From Prosopocoilus inquinatus (lineage: Eukaryota > Arthropoda > Insecta > Coleoptera > Lucanidae), in NCBI GenBank assembly GCA_036172665.1, contig CM069876.1:48701001-48765000 (forward strand): a stretch of DNA of 64,000 nt. Direction: 5' to 3'. The notes below the pieces were generated by a model that did no database searches, was not told where the DNA came from, and was given only the letters and a program-made list of their open reading frames with translations. A program made the translations under genes and the position numbers. This document shows, piece after piece, positions 62,761 through 64,000 of this stretch (position 1 is its first letter; every line of letters starts with the position of its first letter).

Positions 62761-64000
62761 AAAATTTATTTTATAATCGCTTTTAATTTAAAAACTCGCA
62801 CATTTCAGTTTAATAACCCGCGGCTCCCGGCTCCCGGCGCCCTGAGGCCGGGTGTTGGTCGCGACGATATCGGAGACTTTCTTCGCGCCTCGCTTGTGAG
62901 AATTTATTTAAAAATCGCTTTTAATTTAAAAAACTCGCACATTTTAGTTTAATAAGCTGCGGCTCCCGACGCCCCGAGACCGGGTGTGTTGATCGCGACG
63001 TTATTGGAGGCTCTCTTCGCGTCGCGATTCTGAAAATTTATTTTAAAATCGCTTTTAATTTAAAAACTCGCCCATTTAAGTTTAATAACCCGCTGCTCCC
63101 GACGCCCTGAGGCCGGGTGTTGGTCGCGACGATATCGGAGACTTTCTTCGCGACTCGCTTGTGAGAATTTATTTACAAATCGCTTTTAATTTTAAAAAAC
63201 TCGCACATTTTAGTTTAATAAGCCGCGGCTCCCGGCGCCCTGAGTCCGGGTGTGTTGATCGCGACATTATTGGACGCTCTCTTCGCGTCGAGATTGTGAA
63301 AATTTATTTTAAAATCGCTTTTAATTTAAAAACTCGCCCATTTAAGTTTAATAACCCGCTGCTCCCGACGCCCTGAGGCCGGGTGTTGGTCGCGACGGTA
63401 TCGGACACTTTCTTCGCGACTCGCTTGTGAGAATTTATTTACAAATCGCTTTTAATTTTAAAAAACTCGCACATTTTAGTTTAATAAGCCGCGGCTCCCG
63501 GCGCCCTGAGTCCGGGTGTGTTGATCGCGACATTATTGGACGCTCTCTTCGCGTCGAGATTGTGAAAATTTATTTTAAAATCGCTTTTAATTTAAAAACT
63601 CGCCCATTTAAGTTTAATAACCCGCTGCTCCCGACGCCCTGAGGCCGGGTGTTGGTCGCGACGGTATCGGACACTTTCTTCGCGACTCGCTTGTGAGAAT
63701 TTATTTACAAATCGCTTTTAATTTTAAAAAACTCGCATATTTTAGTTTAATAAGCCGCGGCTCCCGGCGCCCTGAGGCCGGGTGTGTTGATCGCGACGTT
63801 ATTGGACGCTCTCCTCGCGCCTCGCTTGTGATGTGTTTATCTTAGAATCGCTTTTCATTTAAAAAATCGCACATTTCAGTTTAATAACCAGCGGCTCCCG
63901 GCGCCCTGAGGCCGGATGTTGGTCGCGACGGTATCGGAGACTTTGTTCACGACTCGCTTGTGAAAATTTTTTTAAAATCGCTTTTAATTAAAAAGCTCGC
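62758..64000. repeat. GC-core satellite, array 3 (131-134-bp units, 266-bp dimer), continues past the window
   Basis: TGAG of the core lies at 62843, 62974 (CGAG), 63108, 63241, 63374, 63507, 63640, 63773 and 63907. Steps are 131-134 bp. From about 63100 two unit types alternate (CCGCTGCTCCCGACGCC and CCGCGGCTCCCGGCGCC). The resulting 266-bp dimer is almost perfectly repeated, so the frames at 63161 and 63427 encode the same 71 residues. The array has no right boundary here. Confidence 0.95.

Overview
This is a stretch of animal nuclear DNA, most likely from an arthropod and probably an insect. CpG dinucleotides are common throughout, so there is no methylation-type depletion. The two clear genes are intron-less nuclear tRNA-Pro(TGG) genes with internal A and B boxes. 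Several repeats carry sequences that match the 3' end of tRNA-Lys(CTT), which is typical of primer-binding sites in insect LTR elements. I found no protein gene that I can support. The longest open frames (up to 197 codons) lie inside tandem repeats whose periods are multiples of three, or in CpG-rich unique DNA with no recognisable domain. The species cannot be named from the sequence.

About half of the window is tandem or dispersed repeat. Left part (1-9000): a family built around a foldback core of the form GTCTTAGGC...GCCTAAGAC occurs as units of about 300 bp, 88 bp and 44 bp. One copy at 5140-7160 has a 117-bp MITE with a TTA target duplication and a 1038-bp Mutator-like element with an 8-bp target duplication nested in it. 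Middle part: a family of about 430-461 bp occurs in three separated arrays (10.5, 14.6 and 38.9 kb). Next come an AT-rich ATCGAT/TTTGTTT array (21.6-23.2 kb), a 151-bp satellite of 26 units (24.1-27.9 kb), a long AAGGTCAACC array (28.9-32.0 kb), a 135-bp minisatellite (33.5-34.3 kb) and an AGATGGCG-bearing array (34.9-36.7 kb). Right part: a 406-bp three-part repeat (41.1-42.7 kb), a CGTACGATGTCTACAGC satellite in two places (43.7-45.0 and 48.5-49.1 kb), A-rich repeats (46.7-48.2 kb), a 131-133-bp GC-core satellite in three arrays (51.4-52.6, 54.6-56.1 and 62.8-64.0 kb, the last running off the edge) and a 178-bp array (58.2-59.4 kb).

Between arrays lie segments of 0.5-2 kb of CpG-rich unique DNA, rich in ATTAATTA-type and GCC-type stretches. 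These could be intergenic or intronic DNA holding regulatory elements or small exons, but the sequence alone does not show this. The most unusual observation is that each 151-bp satellite unit looks like a pseudo-exon of about 90 nt plus a 61-nt GT...AG mini-intron. Also notable are several long hairpins, the co-occurrence of tRNA-Pro genes with tRNA-Lys 3'-end-like motifs near the GC-core satellite, and nested transposon insertions with readable target duplications.
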